Below, piece after piece: positions 1 to 5,444 of a DNA stretch of 5,444 bases (the stretch's first letter is position 1; each line of letters opens with the position of its first letter). The translations under genes and the position numbers were made by a program. The notes beneath the pieces were generated by a model, which saw nothing but the letters and a program-made list of their open reading frames with translations, was not told where the DNA came from and searched no databases. The stretch comes from Gemmatimonadales bacterium (lineage in GTDB: Bacteria; Gemmatimonadota; Gemmatimonadetes; Gemmatimonadales; GWC2-71-9): positions 1 through 5,444 of the forward strand of contig SPDF01000137.1 in the NCBI GenBank assembly GCA_004525055.1, written 5' to 3'.

Positions 1-342
1 CAGGACTACGGGGCGGGGCAGTACCGCGGCATCTACCTGCAGGGGAACGAGCACGCGCGCGCCATGCTCACCGCCTGGATGGCCCCATTCAGTGATCTGG
101 GCATGACGGTGGTTTCGAACCAAAGCGTGGGGAGTACCGACCACATCGCGTTCGATGAGGTGGGCCTGCCGGGAATCCAGTTCCTGCAGGACCATATCCC
201 GGGCACCGGCGGCCACACCAACCTCGACTTTTACGACGCCATTCAGGCCGAGGACCTGATGAAGAACGCCGTGATCATGGCGTCCTATGTGTATCACGCG
301 GCGATGGCGCCGACGAAGGTGCCGAGGAAGCTCAGGCCCTGA
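1..342 (+). CDS. M28-family zinc metallopeptidase, C-terminal fragment
   Basis: This is the last 113 codons of a gene that begins left of the window; the frame is open from base 1 and ends at TGA 340-342. Fragment residues 45-48 (STDH) followed by an F at 51 and GLPGIQF at 55-61 match the 'SDH..F...G.P' segment of M28 aminopeptidases and carboxypeptidase Q-like enzymes. HTNLD at 72-76 matches the family's 'HT..D' motif, whose His is the last zinc ligand, so H72 is the likely ligand here. The other metal ligands and the catalytic Glu lie upstream and cannot be checked. Such enzymes are usually exported and release N-terminal or dipeptide residues. The tail VPRKLRP resembles peptidases of this type from Gemmatimonadota, as far as I recall. 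The family call is fairly sure; substrate is unknown. The gene converges on the DUF2254 gene with only 8 nt between stops. Confidence 0.88.
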   Translation, partial: QDYGAGQYRGIYLQGNEHARAMLTAWMAPFSDLGMTVVSNQSVGSTDHIAFDEVGLPGIQFLQDHIPGTGGHTNLDFYDAIQAEDLMKNAVIMASYVYHAAMAPTKVPRKLRP

Positions 343-350
343 CGCCCGAC

Positions 351-1673
351 TCAACCATGATGGAGCAGCAGGCTGATCTCGGCATATTGTTCCTCCATCG
401 CCTCTACCGCGTCCGCCTCGTGCGGGGCCTCCTGAGCCCCCCGGATGAGGTAATGGGCATGGCGCTGCAGCGCATGTCGGTCGGCGCGGCGCAGGGCCAC
501 GGTCGCAACCAGCCCGATCGCCTCCAAGAGGCGTTGGGTGACGGCGGCGTTGGTGCGGGCGGAGTGCCGGATCTGGTTGAATGCCGCGTCCAGCAGCGCC
601 GGGAACCCAGCGATTGGCGCGATGACCCGGAGATGCCCGTCCGCGTCGTAACGGAGTGCGGAAGGCATGTCCCTCCGGGCCAGCCGGCAGAGTGCGGAGG
701 CCAGACGGTCCACGCACGCCACGGCGGTAAAGGGGTCATTGATCCCGGGTGACAGCGCGCGCAGGGCCACCTCGACGAGTTGGTAGAGCGCAAATTCGAG
801 GTCTTGGCCGGTACTCCGGTGCGTGCCGACCACGAAGGCGCTGTCGATCCGGTGCATCAGGTGCTCTTCTACACGCTCCGCCGGCCATGCCGACACGAGC
901 GGACTCCCCTCGATCACATATTGACCGGGAAGTCGCTCGATCCGCAGGACCAACTCTTCCTGCTTTGCGAGATCCATCAGTGCTTCTGCATCGATGATCT
1001 GGATGTACCCGTCATCGGGCGCCGGCACCACGACGGGCGCCTCCTTGCAGAGCGCCGGCAAGTCGTCGCGCACGGCGTCCGGACGTTCCTCGCCGATCTC
1101 CTGCGGGAAGAGCCGGTTAATGCCATGTTCGATGTCGTCGCCGACCCGCGCGACAATCTCGTCCGCCTGGATAGACACCGAGACATGGTGAATAAAGTGG
1201 ATCAGGACCCAGAGGCTGGCGATGGCGAGGCCGACGCCGAGGGTGACAGAGAACTGGGGGACAAATGTCGCCTCAGCGTCCCAGCGGATGGTCCGCAGGA
1301 TCAGGAGGCAGTACAGGAAGGTGGCGATGAAGGTGCCGAGGGTAACCTGGGTCGTCCGATCCCGCATGAAGTTGCGCAACAGCCGCGGGCCGAATTGCGA
1401 GGAGGCGAGGGAGAGCGCCACCAGCGTCAGGGAAAAAACCACGCCAGCCACGGTGATCATGGATCCGGCGATCGTTTGGAGCACCGCGCTGGCCCCTTCA
1501 GCCCCACCGGTATAGACCCAGCCCCCGGGGGCTTCCACCGCTGAGGTGGGCAGCATCTTGTCGATCGCACTTGAGGAGGAGGCGAGCAGGATGGCTGCCA
1601 CGGCCATCATCACCGGCACAAACCAGAAGTTCGATTGCAGGTTGTCCCAGAGCTTGAGCAGTCGTGTGCGCAT
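351..1673 (-). CDS. DUF2254 domain membrane protein
   Basis: A 440-residue protein recognised as DUF2254, a family of bacterial membrane proteins with no established function. Four hydrophobic segments lie near residues 15-35, 65-90, 110-130 and 140-163, followed by a soluble C-terminal part of about 270 residues, probably cytoplasmic. Family hallmarks are the SLASSQFGPRLL stretch after the second helix (about 87-99), LGTFIATFLYCLLILRTI in the third (112-129), and ALSPGINDPFTA (306-317) in the soluble part. Length fits the family. The ATG at 1673 is preceded by GGAG at 1684-1681 with a 7-nt spacer, supporting this start. It is the last gene of the corA-mscS-DUF2254 run, 36 nt after the channel gene, so a role in ion or osmotic balance is possible but inferred from position alone. 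No terminator is seen after its stop. Confidence 0.88.
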   Translation of the reverse strand: MRTRLLKLWDNLQSNFWFVPVMMAVAAILLASSSSAIDKMLPTSAVEAPGGWVYTGGAEGASAVLQTIAGSMITVAGVVFSLTLVALSLASSQFGPRLLRNFMRDRTTQVTLGTFIATFLYCLLILRTIRWDAEATFVPQFSVTLGVGLAIASLWVLIHFIHHVSVSIQADEIVARVGDDIEHGINRLFPQEIGEERPDAVRDDLPALCKEAPVVVPAPDDGYIQIIDAEALMDLAKQEELVLRIERLPGQYVIEGSPLVSAWPAERVEEHLMHRIDSAFVVGTHRSTGQDLEFALYQLVEVALRALSPGINDPFTAVACVDRLASALCRLARRDMPSALRYDADGHLRVIAPIAGFPALLDAAFNQIRHSARTNAAVTQRLLEAIGLVATVALRRADRHALQRHAHYLIRGAQEAPHEADAVEAMEEQYAEISLLLHHG

Positions 1674-1709
1674 CAGCGTGCTCCGTAGTCGGGCAGAGTA
1701 ATGTGCGGC

Positions 1710-2591
1710 CTAAGTGTCGCTGCCGAGACCCGGAAACCGCGCCGCATCCGCCCAGACCTTGTCCCGGACGTCGTCGACGAAGAGCTGGAGGTGCGGGAAC
1801 GGAATCTCGATGCCGGCCCGGTCGAGCGCCACCTTGGAGGCCTCCATCACCCGGTGGAATACCGGGCGTTCATCGCAGGCGTCGTCGATCCAGACGCGCA
1901 CCAGCAGGTTGACGCTCGAGTTGTCGAGTTCGGACACCACGACGGTCGGCTCCGGCTTGGCCATGACCCCGTCCAGGCCTCCGACGGTGCTGAGCAGTAC
2001 ATCCCGCGCCTGCGCGATCTGCTCCTTGTAGGCAATCCCAATCGGCACGTTGACCCGGGTTTCCCCATACATCGAGTGATTCACCAGCACCTCCCCGATG
2101 ATCTGACTGTTGGGGATGACGACGTACGTGTTCTCCATCGTCCGGATGCGGGTGGTCCGCATGGTAATGGCCGTGACCTCGCCGTACAGGCCATGCGCGG
2201 TGATGTAGTCGCCGATCTTGAACGGACGGTCCCAGAAGATCAGGAACCCGGCGATCATGTTGGCCAGCGTCTCCTGGGCCGCGAACCCGACCGCCACGCC
2301 GACCACGCCGATCCCGGCCAGCGCCGCCCCGACGTTGATCCCCAGCTGGCTCGCCGCCATGACCAGGCCCAGCAACAGCACGGCACCCTTGTAGAGGCTG
2401 TCGACGATGAGCCGGATGAGGGCGTCGGCGAAGCCGGCCCGTTGCAGGCCGGCGCGGATCGGTCGCTGGGTGAGGCGGAGCGCCGCCCAGAACAGGAAGA
2501 AGACGATGAGCGCCGCCACCATCCGTGGGATGAAGGCGACCACCATCGCCGAGATCTGGTCGGCATCGGCCCACCTGAGCAGGTCGTTCAT
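1710..2591 (-). CDS. MscS-family small-conductance mechanosensitive channel
   Basis: A 293-residue inner-membrane channel of the MscS family, close in length to E. coli MscS (286). MscS channels form heptamers that open under membrane tension and release solutes on osmotic downshock. Three hydrophobic helices lie near residues 15-38, 64-83 and 88-117. The third carries the Gly/Ala-rich pore pattern and ends in QETLANMIAGFLIFWDRPF. The beta domain follows with GEVTAITMRTTRIRT (137-151) and VVIPN (157-161), and the alpha/beta C-terminal domain ends near IPFP (263-266). Against E. coli MscS, pore residues L105 and L109 align with V99 and F103, and hinge G113 with E107. I chose ATG at 2591, because GAGGGGAG sits 7 nt upstream; an in-frame TTG at 2594 would leave only 4 nt. 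The gene lies 40 nt after corA and 36 nt before the DUF2254 gene. Family assignment is firm; the exact subtype is not. Confidence 0.94.
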   Translation of the reverse strand: MNDLLRWADADQISAMVVAFIPRMVAALIVFFLFWAALRLTQRPIRAGLQRAGFADALIRLIVDSLYKGAVLLLGLVMAASQLGINVGAALAGIGVVGVAVGFAAQETLANMIAGFLIFWDRPFKIGDYITAHGLYGEVTAITMRTTRIRTMENTYVVIPNSQIIGEVLVNHSMYGETRVNVPIGIAYKEQIAQARDVLLSTVGGLDGVMAKPEPTVVVSELDNSSVNLLVRVWIDDACDERPVFHRVMEASKVALDRAGIEIPFPHLQLFVDDVRDKVWADAARFPGLGSDT

Positions 2592-2598
2592 CAATCAG

Positions 2599-2606
2599 CT
2601 CCCCTC
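2599..2606 (-). promoter_or_regulatory. Ribosome binding site of the mscS-like gene
   Basis: The minus strand reads GAGGGGAG, a strong Shine-Dalgarno match. It lies 7 nt before ATG 2591-2589 and 4 nt before the in-frame TTG 2594-2592, which favours the ATG and a 293-residue product. Confidence 0.7.
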
Positions 2607-2631
2607 GATGTGATCAGGCCACGGTGCAGGT

Positions 2632-3708
2632 TCATCCCTGGTCGTCGGACCGGTCCCGTCCGCCGATCCAGCCCCGGCGCCAGAAGTATCCGACCATGCC
2701 CCCGGCGACCACAACCATGGCGGCGATCACCATCGGGTAGGCGTTCTGCCGGTGCAGCTCCGGCATATTATCGAAGTTCATTCCGTAGATGCCCGCGATA
2801 AACGTCAAGGGAATGAAGATGCTGGCGATGATCGTCAGGACTTTCATGACTTCGTTGGTCCGCTGGCTGACCGCCGACAGGTGGATGTCCATCAGGCTGA
2901 CCGTCATCTCCCGGCACGAATCGATGAGTTCCACGATCTGGGCAATGTGGTCCTGTGTGTCGCGGAGGTACGAGCGCACCTCGTCGGTGACGAACGGGGT
3001 CTGGTCCCGGATCAGGCTGGTGATCGCCTCCCGTTGCGGCCACCCCACCCGCCGGAGGATGACGAGTTGCCGGCGGATGGTGTGCAGGCGTGCCACCGCC
3101 TCCGGACTGTCGCGCTCGGCCAGCTCATCCTCGAGGTCTTCCAGCCCGTGGGAGAGGCTCTCGGCGGGGGGGTAGTACCGGTCGATGACCGTGTCGATCA
3201 GGGCATACGCCAGGTAGTCAGGGCCGAGGCTCCGGATGGGCCCGATCCCGGACCGGAGGCGCTCCCGCACCGGATCGAACGCACCAAGGGCGTATTCCTG
3301 GAACGTGACCAGGTGGGTCCGGCCGAGGAGGAGGCAGACTTGCGGCGTATCGACCCCCCCGTCCTCGGTCAGGATCGGCAGCCGGACGATGATCACCTGG
3401 TGCTGGTCGCGCGCCTCCGACTTGGCGCGCTGAGGCAGATTCACGGCGTCTTCGAGGGAAAGACCATCGATCTCGAACAGCTCCGCAATGCGCCGCAGCA
3501 CCGCCTCGTCTCCCAGCCCGCGGATATCCACCCAGGTGGTCTTGTCGCTCCGGGCGTAGGGGACGAGTTCCTCCACCGACTCGATCGGCCGTTCGACGAG
3601 TTCGTCGGCGGTGTACTGGTAGACGTGAATGCGCGGGGGCGGCGAGCCGGGTGGAATGGCAAGAGTCCCTGGTCGGGATCCTGCCGGGGGGTTCTGTTTG
3701 CGAAACAT
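2632..3708 (-). CDS. corA: CorA-family magnesium/divalent cation transporter
   Basis: A 358-residue protein of the CorA family, which forms pentameric inner-membrane channels importing Mg2+ (some members move Co2+ or Ni2+). The diagnostic YGMNF signature is at residues 308-312, followed by the MPEL loop (315-318). The two helices lie near 288-308 and 324-343, with a short basic tail. Residues 1-27 are Pro/Gly-rich and likely disordered. Residues 28-160 form the alpha/beta cytoplasmic domain, and the long helix with the willow helices spans about 165-290. By recalled alignment to Thermotoga maritima CorA, Mg2+-sensing Asp89 and Asp253 correspond to D87 (SLEDAVN) and D250 (SYLRDTQD), so feedback gating by cytoplasmic Mg2+ is probably kept. 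ATG 3708 has GGAGG at 3722-3718, 9 nt upstream. It is the first gene of a run with mscS and DUF2254. Metal preference cannot be told from sequence. Confidence 0.96.
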   Translation of the reverse strand: MFRKQNPPAGSRPGTLAIPPGSPPPRIHVYQYTADELVERPIESVEELVPYARSDKTTWVDIRGLGDEAVLRRIAELFEIDGLSLEDAVNLPQRAKSEARDQHQVIIVRLPILTEDGGVDTPQVCLLLGRTHLVTFQEYALGAFDPVRERLRSGIGPIRSLGPDYLAYALIDTVIDRYYPPAESLSHGLEDLEDELAERDSPEAVARLHTIRRQLVILRRVGWPQREAITSLIRDQTPFVTDEVRSYLRDTQDHIAQIVELIDSCREMTVSLMDIHLSAVSQRTNEVMKVLTIIASIFIPLTFIAGIYGMNFDNMPELHRQNAYPMVIAAMVVVAGGMVGYFWRRGWIGGRDRSDDQG

Positions 3709-3756
3709 CGTCTCTGGCCTCCGCGACCGCCACCGGGGGGAAACTCACCACCCATT

Positions 3757-3762
3757 ATTATA
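3757..3762 (-). promoter_or_regulatory. Candidate -10 box upstream of corA
   Basis: The minus strand reads a perfect TATAAT in an otherwise GC-rich stretch, about 50 nt before the corA ATG. This would give a leader of roughly 40 nt. No clear TTGACA-like -35 lies 16-18 nt upstream, where the strand reads near CAGCC. If real, it would drive corA, the MscS-type gene and the DUF2254 gene as one transcript. The leader is too short for a known Mg2+ riboswitch. Confidence 0.4.
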
Positions 3763-3785
3763 GCGTGCTTGCGGCCGGGAGGCTG

Positions 3786-4142
3786 TTAGTTGGATGTGGG
3801 GCTGGAGTCGTACGACATGATCGATGCGATCAGGAACACGAGGGGCGCCGTGGCGAGGATGACGGGCAGGGCATTCGAGGATTGGGACTGCGTCGAGTCC
3901 ACGGCGGTCAGTGGCATGGAGACCCGGCAGGTGGTGCAGTGGGTGGAGGAGGAGGCAGGAACGCCGCTGAGGCTCTCGCGGGTGACCTGCACCCCCTTCC
4001 ACCGCACGGAGTTGCTGCCGGACCAGACCCGGATCACCCGATTTGCCGGGACCTTCTCCGGCGCCGCAATTTCGGTCGGCTCCCATGAGACACAACCAGA
4101 CATCAGCACAGCGGACACTGCCACGCGCATCGTTCGATTCAC
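3786..4142 (-). CDS. Small predicted lipoprotein with CxxC pair and C-terminal hydrophobic segment
   Basis: A 118-residue protein with an N-terminal lipoprotein signal. Two Arg (R3, R6) are followed by a hydrophobic stretch ending LMSGC, so C17 is the probable lipidated residue; Met at the -3 position is a slightly unusual lipobox. The mature part holds a short beta-like region (about 35-60), a C69-T-T-C72 pair, the PLTAVDS stretch (77-83), and a hydrophobic segment at about 91-109. I recall similar small lipoproteins in Gemmatimonadota, with a 'DSL.G' turn, a Cys pair and a C-terminal hydrophobic helix, but none with a known function. GTG 4142 is chosen as start because GGAG lies 5 nt upstream; the ATG at 4130 has no Shine-Dalgarno at useful distance and would leave a shorter signal peptide. 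Its stop is 77 nt before corA, so read-through into corA is possible. Real gene likely; role unknown. Confidence 0.72.
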   Translation of the reverse strand: MNRTMRVAVSAVLMSGCVSWEPTEIAAPEKVPANRVIRVWSGSNSVRWKGVQVTRESLSGVPASSSTHCTTCRVSMPLTAVDSTQSQSSNALPVILATAPLVFLIASIMSYDSSPTSN

Positions 4143-4147
4143 GAGTG

Positions 4148-4151
4148 CTCC
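4148..4151 (-). promoter_or_regulatory. Ribosome binding site of the small lipoprotein gene
   Basis: GGAG on the minus strand, 5 nt before GTG 4142-4140 and 17 nt before ATG 4130-4128. The spacing favours the GTG start, which also gives the fuller signal peptide with both arginines. Confidence 0.5.
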
Positions 4152-4276
4152 GCGAATGCGGTGAGGAAGGCTTCCCGACGGGGCAGCCTCAGGGAATCAT
4201 GGAGTAGGAGACGACAGGCTGGGGCCGCGCTGCACAACCACGTCGGACAGCGCGCTCAATCGTACCGCAGGCTCAC

Positions 4277-4302
4277 GCTCGAGCGGTCAGTCAGGCTCGA
4301 GG
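4277..4302 (-). other. Short inverted repeat at the 3' end of the multi-cysteine protein gene
   Basis: CTCGAGC at 4278-4284 can pair with GCTCGAG at 4295-4301, giving a 7-bp GC-rich stem and a 10-nt loop that contains the gene's TGA stop (4289-4287). No T-run follows on the minus strand, so it is not a typical intrinsic terminator. It may be chance, because CTCGAG is itself a palindrome repeated 18 nt apart. The rest of the spacer up to the lipoprotein gene (4143-4276) shows no clear promoter or terminator. Confidence 0.2.
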
Positions 4303-4640
4303 TGGTCGACCACCCACCGGCCCTCGGCGCCACACGCCGAGCAGCCCGCCTTGCCATCGCCATAGAGGATCATCTCTGTCTGGCTGAAGCAGAAGGGGCA
4401 GTCGGCCTGGACGGTTTGCAGGGAGTCTAGCGGGATGCCGTTCCGGACAATCCGCCGCACCATCGCCCCGGGCTCCGCCGCGCCGAGGGGGCAGAGGTGG
4501 CCGGTGCACTGGGCACCAATTTCCAGGCAGATCAGCTCGGCGTCGTGCACCGCTGCCTGCCCCTCGCTGGTGGGCTCCTCGGTGATCAGCACCCGCACCG
4601 GCCGGTCGCAAGCGCTGCAGAACATTTTCTGGCTTTTCAT
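4287..4640 (-). CDS. Uncharacterised multi-cysteine protein with two likely zinc ribbons
   Basis: A 117-residue soluble protein with nine cysteines and no signal peptide or membrane segment. CxxC pairs occur at C8/C11, C81/C84 and C100/C103, with further cysteines at C38, C45 and C50. The C81/C84 and C100/C103 pairs, 15 residues apart, form a standard zinc-ribbon layout. C8/C11 with two of C38/C45/C50 could form a second site; the 'C..GHLCP' piece around 45-51 looks conserved in similar proteins I recall from Gemmatimonadota. The function is not known to me; zinc binding is inferred from spacing. ATG 4640 is preceded by GGAGG at 4649-4645 with a short 4-nt spacer. The gene starts 17 nt after the apbE stop and its binding site lies within that gap, so the two are probably cotranscribed. 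Cytoplasmic location is likely, unlike the exported or membrane targets of ApbE enzymes. Confidence 0.75.
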   Translation of the reverse strand: MKSQKMFCSACDRPVRVLITEEPTSEGQAAVHDAELICLEIGAQCTGHLCPLGAAEPGAMVRRIVRNGIPLDSLQTVQADCPFCFSQTEMILYGDGKAGCSACGAEGRWVVDHLEPD

Positions 4641-4657
4641 GTTGCCTCCAGATCGAT

Positions 4658-5444
4658 TTACGTCAGCGGAAGAACCTCGGCGTCTGCGAGGACCCGCCGC
4701 GCTACACGGAGCGCTGCATCCATCGGCATCCCGAAGACGGCAGTGCCGGCCGCATCGGCATGCATGGCATTGTCCCCTTGCACGGTGACACTGTGGATCG
4801 CGGAACGGCGCGGTGCCGCCGTTCGAGGGTCGATCAGGTGGTGATACCGCACGCCGCGCCAGGTGAAGAACCGCTCGTAGTCGCCCGAGGTGGTCACGGC
4901 GCGGTCAGCCACGGCCAGCCTCCCTGCGAGCCGGTCGAGGTTGTGCGGGTCGCGAATGCCAACCTCCCATGGCGCGCCGTCAGGCGCGTGGCCCAGGGCA
5001 TAGAGGTCGCCACCCACGGTCACGATCGCCTGCGCGACCCCGGCTGCACGCAGCGCCGCCACGGCGCGGTCGATCCCATACCCCTTCGCGATGCCGCCCA
5101 GGTCCACTTGCACATCCGGGTCGTCGAATCGCACCTGATGCATCCCCCCTACCCGCGAGAGATCCACCTTTCGCCAGAGACCGCGCGCAGCGAGCCGCGA
5201 GACCGACCCGTCCGCGGGCGGTTCCTGGCGATGCAGGACATCCCACAGCACTGATGCCGATCCCAGCGCTGGATCAAAGGCCCCGTCGCTCACCGACGAC
5301 CAGGCCAGGGCCGACTGGATCACGAAGGCGGTCTCCGCGGAGACTCCCACGCCGTCCCGGCCCGCCCCGAGGTTGACCCGCCCGATGTCGGAGTCGGGTC
5401 GGAATCGACTCATCGTCCGTTCCACCAGCTGCAACTCAGCCATG
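4658..5444 (-). CDS. apbE: FAD:protein FMN transferase (ApbE), N-terminus cut by window edge
   Basis: This ApbE-family enzyme moves FMN from FAD to a Thr in target flavoproteins, such as Nqr/Rnf subunits or FMN-binding domains, usually outside the cytoplasmic membrane. The visible 261 residues cover most of the family's usual 300-350. Counting from the ATG at 5443, SRFRPDSDIGRVN (12-24) is the conserved 'S.f.p.Sel.r.N' region. VDLGGIAKGYGID (113-125) is the FAD-binding signature, VGGDLYALG is at 143-151, and HHLIDPRT is at 201-208. HADAAGT (228-234) supplies the Asp and Thr (D230, T234) expected to bind Mg2+. All core motifs are intact. The ATG at 5443 is probably internal: helices that normally precede SRF, and any signal or lipoprotein peptide, would lie right of the window. 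The stop is TAA 4660-4658, 17 nt before the multi-cysteine protein gene. The flavinylated partner is not in this window. Confidence 0.93.
   Translation of the reverse strand, partial: MAELQLVERTMSRFRPDSDIGRVNLGAGRDGVGVSAETAFVIQSALAWSSVSDGAFDPALGSASVLWDVLHRQEPPADGSVSRLAARGLWRKVDLSRVGGMHQVRFDDPDVQVDLGGIAKGYGIDRAVAALRAAGVAQAIVTVGGDLYALGHAPDGAPWEVGIRDPHNLDRLAGRLAVADRAVTTSGDYERFFTWRGVRYHHLIDPRTAAPRRSAIHSVTVQGDNAMHADAAGTAVFGMPMDAALRVARRVLADAEVLPLT

Noticed and set aside
1520..1533. A perfect 14-bp palindrome, AGCCCCCGGGGGCT.
   Set aside because: It lies inside the DUF2254 coding sequence and is explained by Ala-Pro-Gly-Gly codons with GC-rich third positions; there is no loop and no reason to expect a binding site.
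780..1544. A 254-codon open frame on the plus strand opposite the DUF2254 gene.
   Set aside because: It mirrors the codon bias of the DUF2254 gene and its product is rich in Asp, Arg and His without any family resemblance.
1701..2801. A 366-codon open frame on the plus strand opposite the mscS-like gene and the end of corA.
   Set aside because: Its translation is dominated by Asp, Arg, His, Pro and Gly with no domain, and it runs across two well-supported genes and their gap. This is the usual antisense shadow in GC-rich DNA.
2752..3789. A 345-codon open frame on the plus strand opposite corA.
   Set aside because: Low-complexity composition rich in Asp, Arg, Gly and Pro, no recognisable motif, and complete overlap with a firm CorA gene.
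3790..4164. A 124-codon open frame on the plus strand opposite the small lipoprotein gene, considered as the alternative real gene.
   Set aside because: The minus-strand frame has a ribosome binding site, a signal peptide with lipobox and a family-like pattern. The plus-strand frame has none of these.
4172..4196. TTCCC and GGGAA arms that could form a hairpin in the spacer before the lipoprotein gene.
   Set aside because: Only five base pairs around a 15-nt loop with no T-run on either strand; too weak for a terminator.

Overview
The window is GC-rich, densely coded bacterial chromosome, mostly transcribed on the minus strand. Several proteins look like those of Gemmatimonadota. These are the C-terminus of an M28-type peptidase ending in VPRKLRP, a small lipoprotein built on a 'SLSGVP ... 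CRVSMPLTAVDS' pattern, and a short multi-cysteine protein with two likely zinc ribbons. This lineage call rests on recalled family resemblance, not a database search. No RNA genes, CRISPR arrays, insertion sequences or phage genes are visible, and the region reads as ordinary chromosome.

Layout, left to right. (1) 1-342, plus strand: the last 113 codons of an M28-family zinc peptidase whose start lies outside the window. (2) 351-3708, minus strand: a three-gene run, transcribed corA (CorA Mg2+ transporter) then a MscS-type mechanosensitive channel then a DUF2254 membrane protein. The gaps are 40 and 36 nt, each holding a good ribosome binding site. The run meets the peptidase tail to tail with 8 nt between stop codons. 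A TATAAT box upstream of corA may start the run. (3) 3786-4142, minus strand: a small predicted lipoprotein with a CxxC pair and a hydrophobic C-terminal segment. (4) 4287-5444, minus strand: an ApbE-type FAD:protein FMN transferase, cut by the right edge, followed 17 nt later by the multi-cysteine protein, probably one transcript.

Functionally, the central run joins a divalent-cation channel, a tension-gated channel and an uncharacterised four-helix membrane protein. This suggests a shared role in ion and osmotic balance at the inner membrane, which is inference from context. The ApbE gene points to covalent flavinylation of an exported or membrane redox protein, but no target (FMN-binding domain, Nqr or Rnf subunit) lies in the window. 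I found no strong case for a wholly new system. The points most worth a second look are the corA-mscS-DUF2254 run, the altered pore residues of the MscS protein, the apbE/multi-cysteine pair and the small CxxC lipoprotein.
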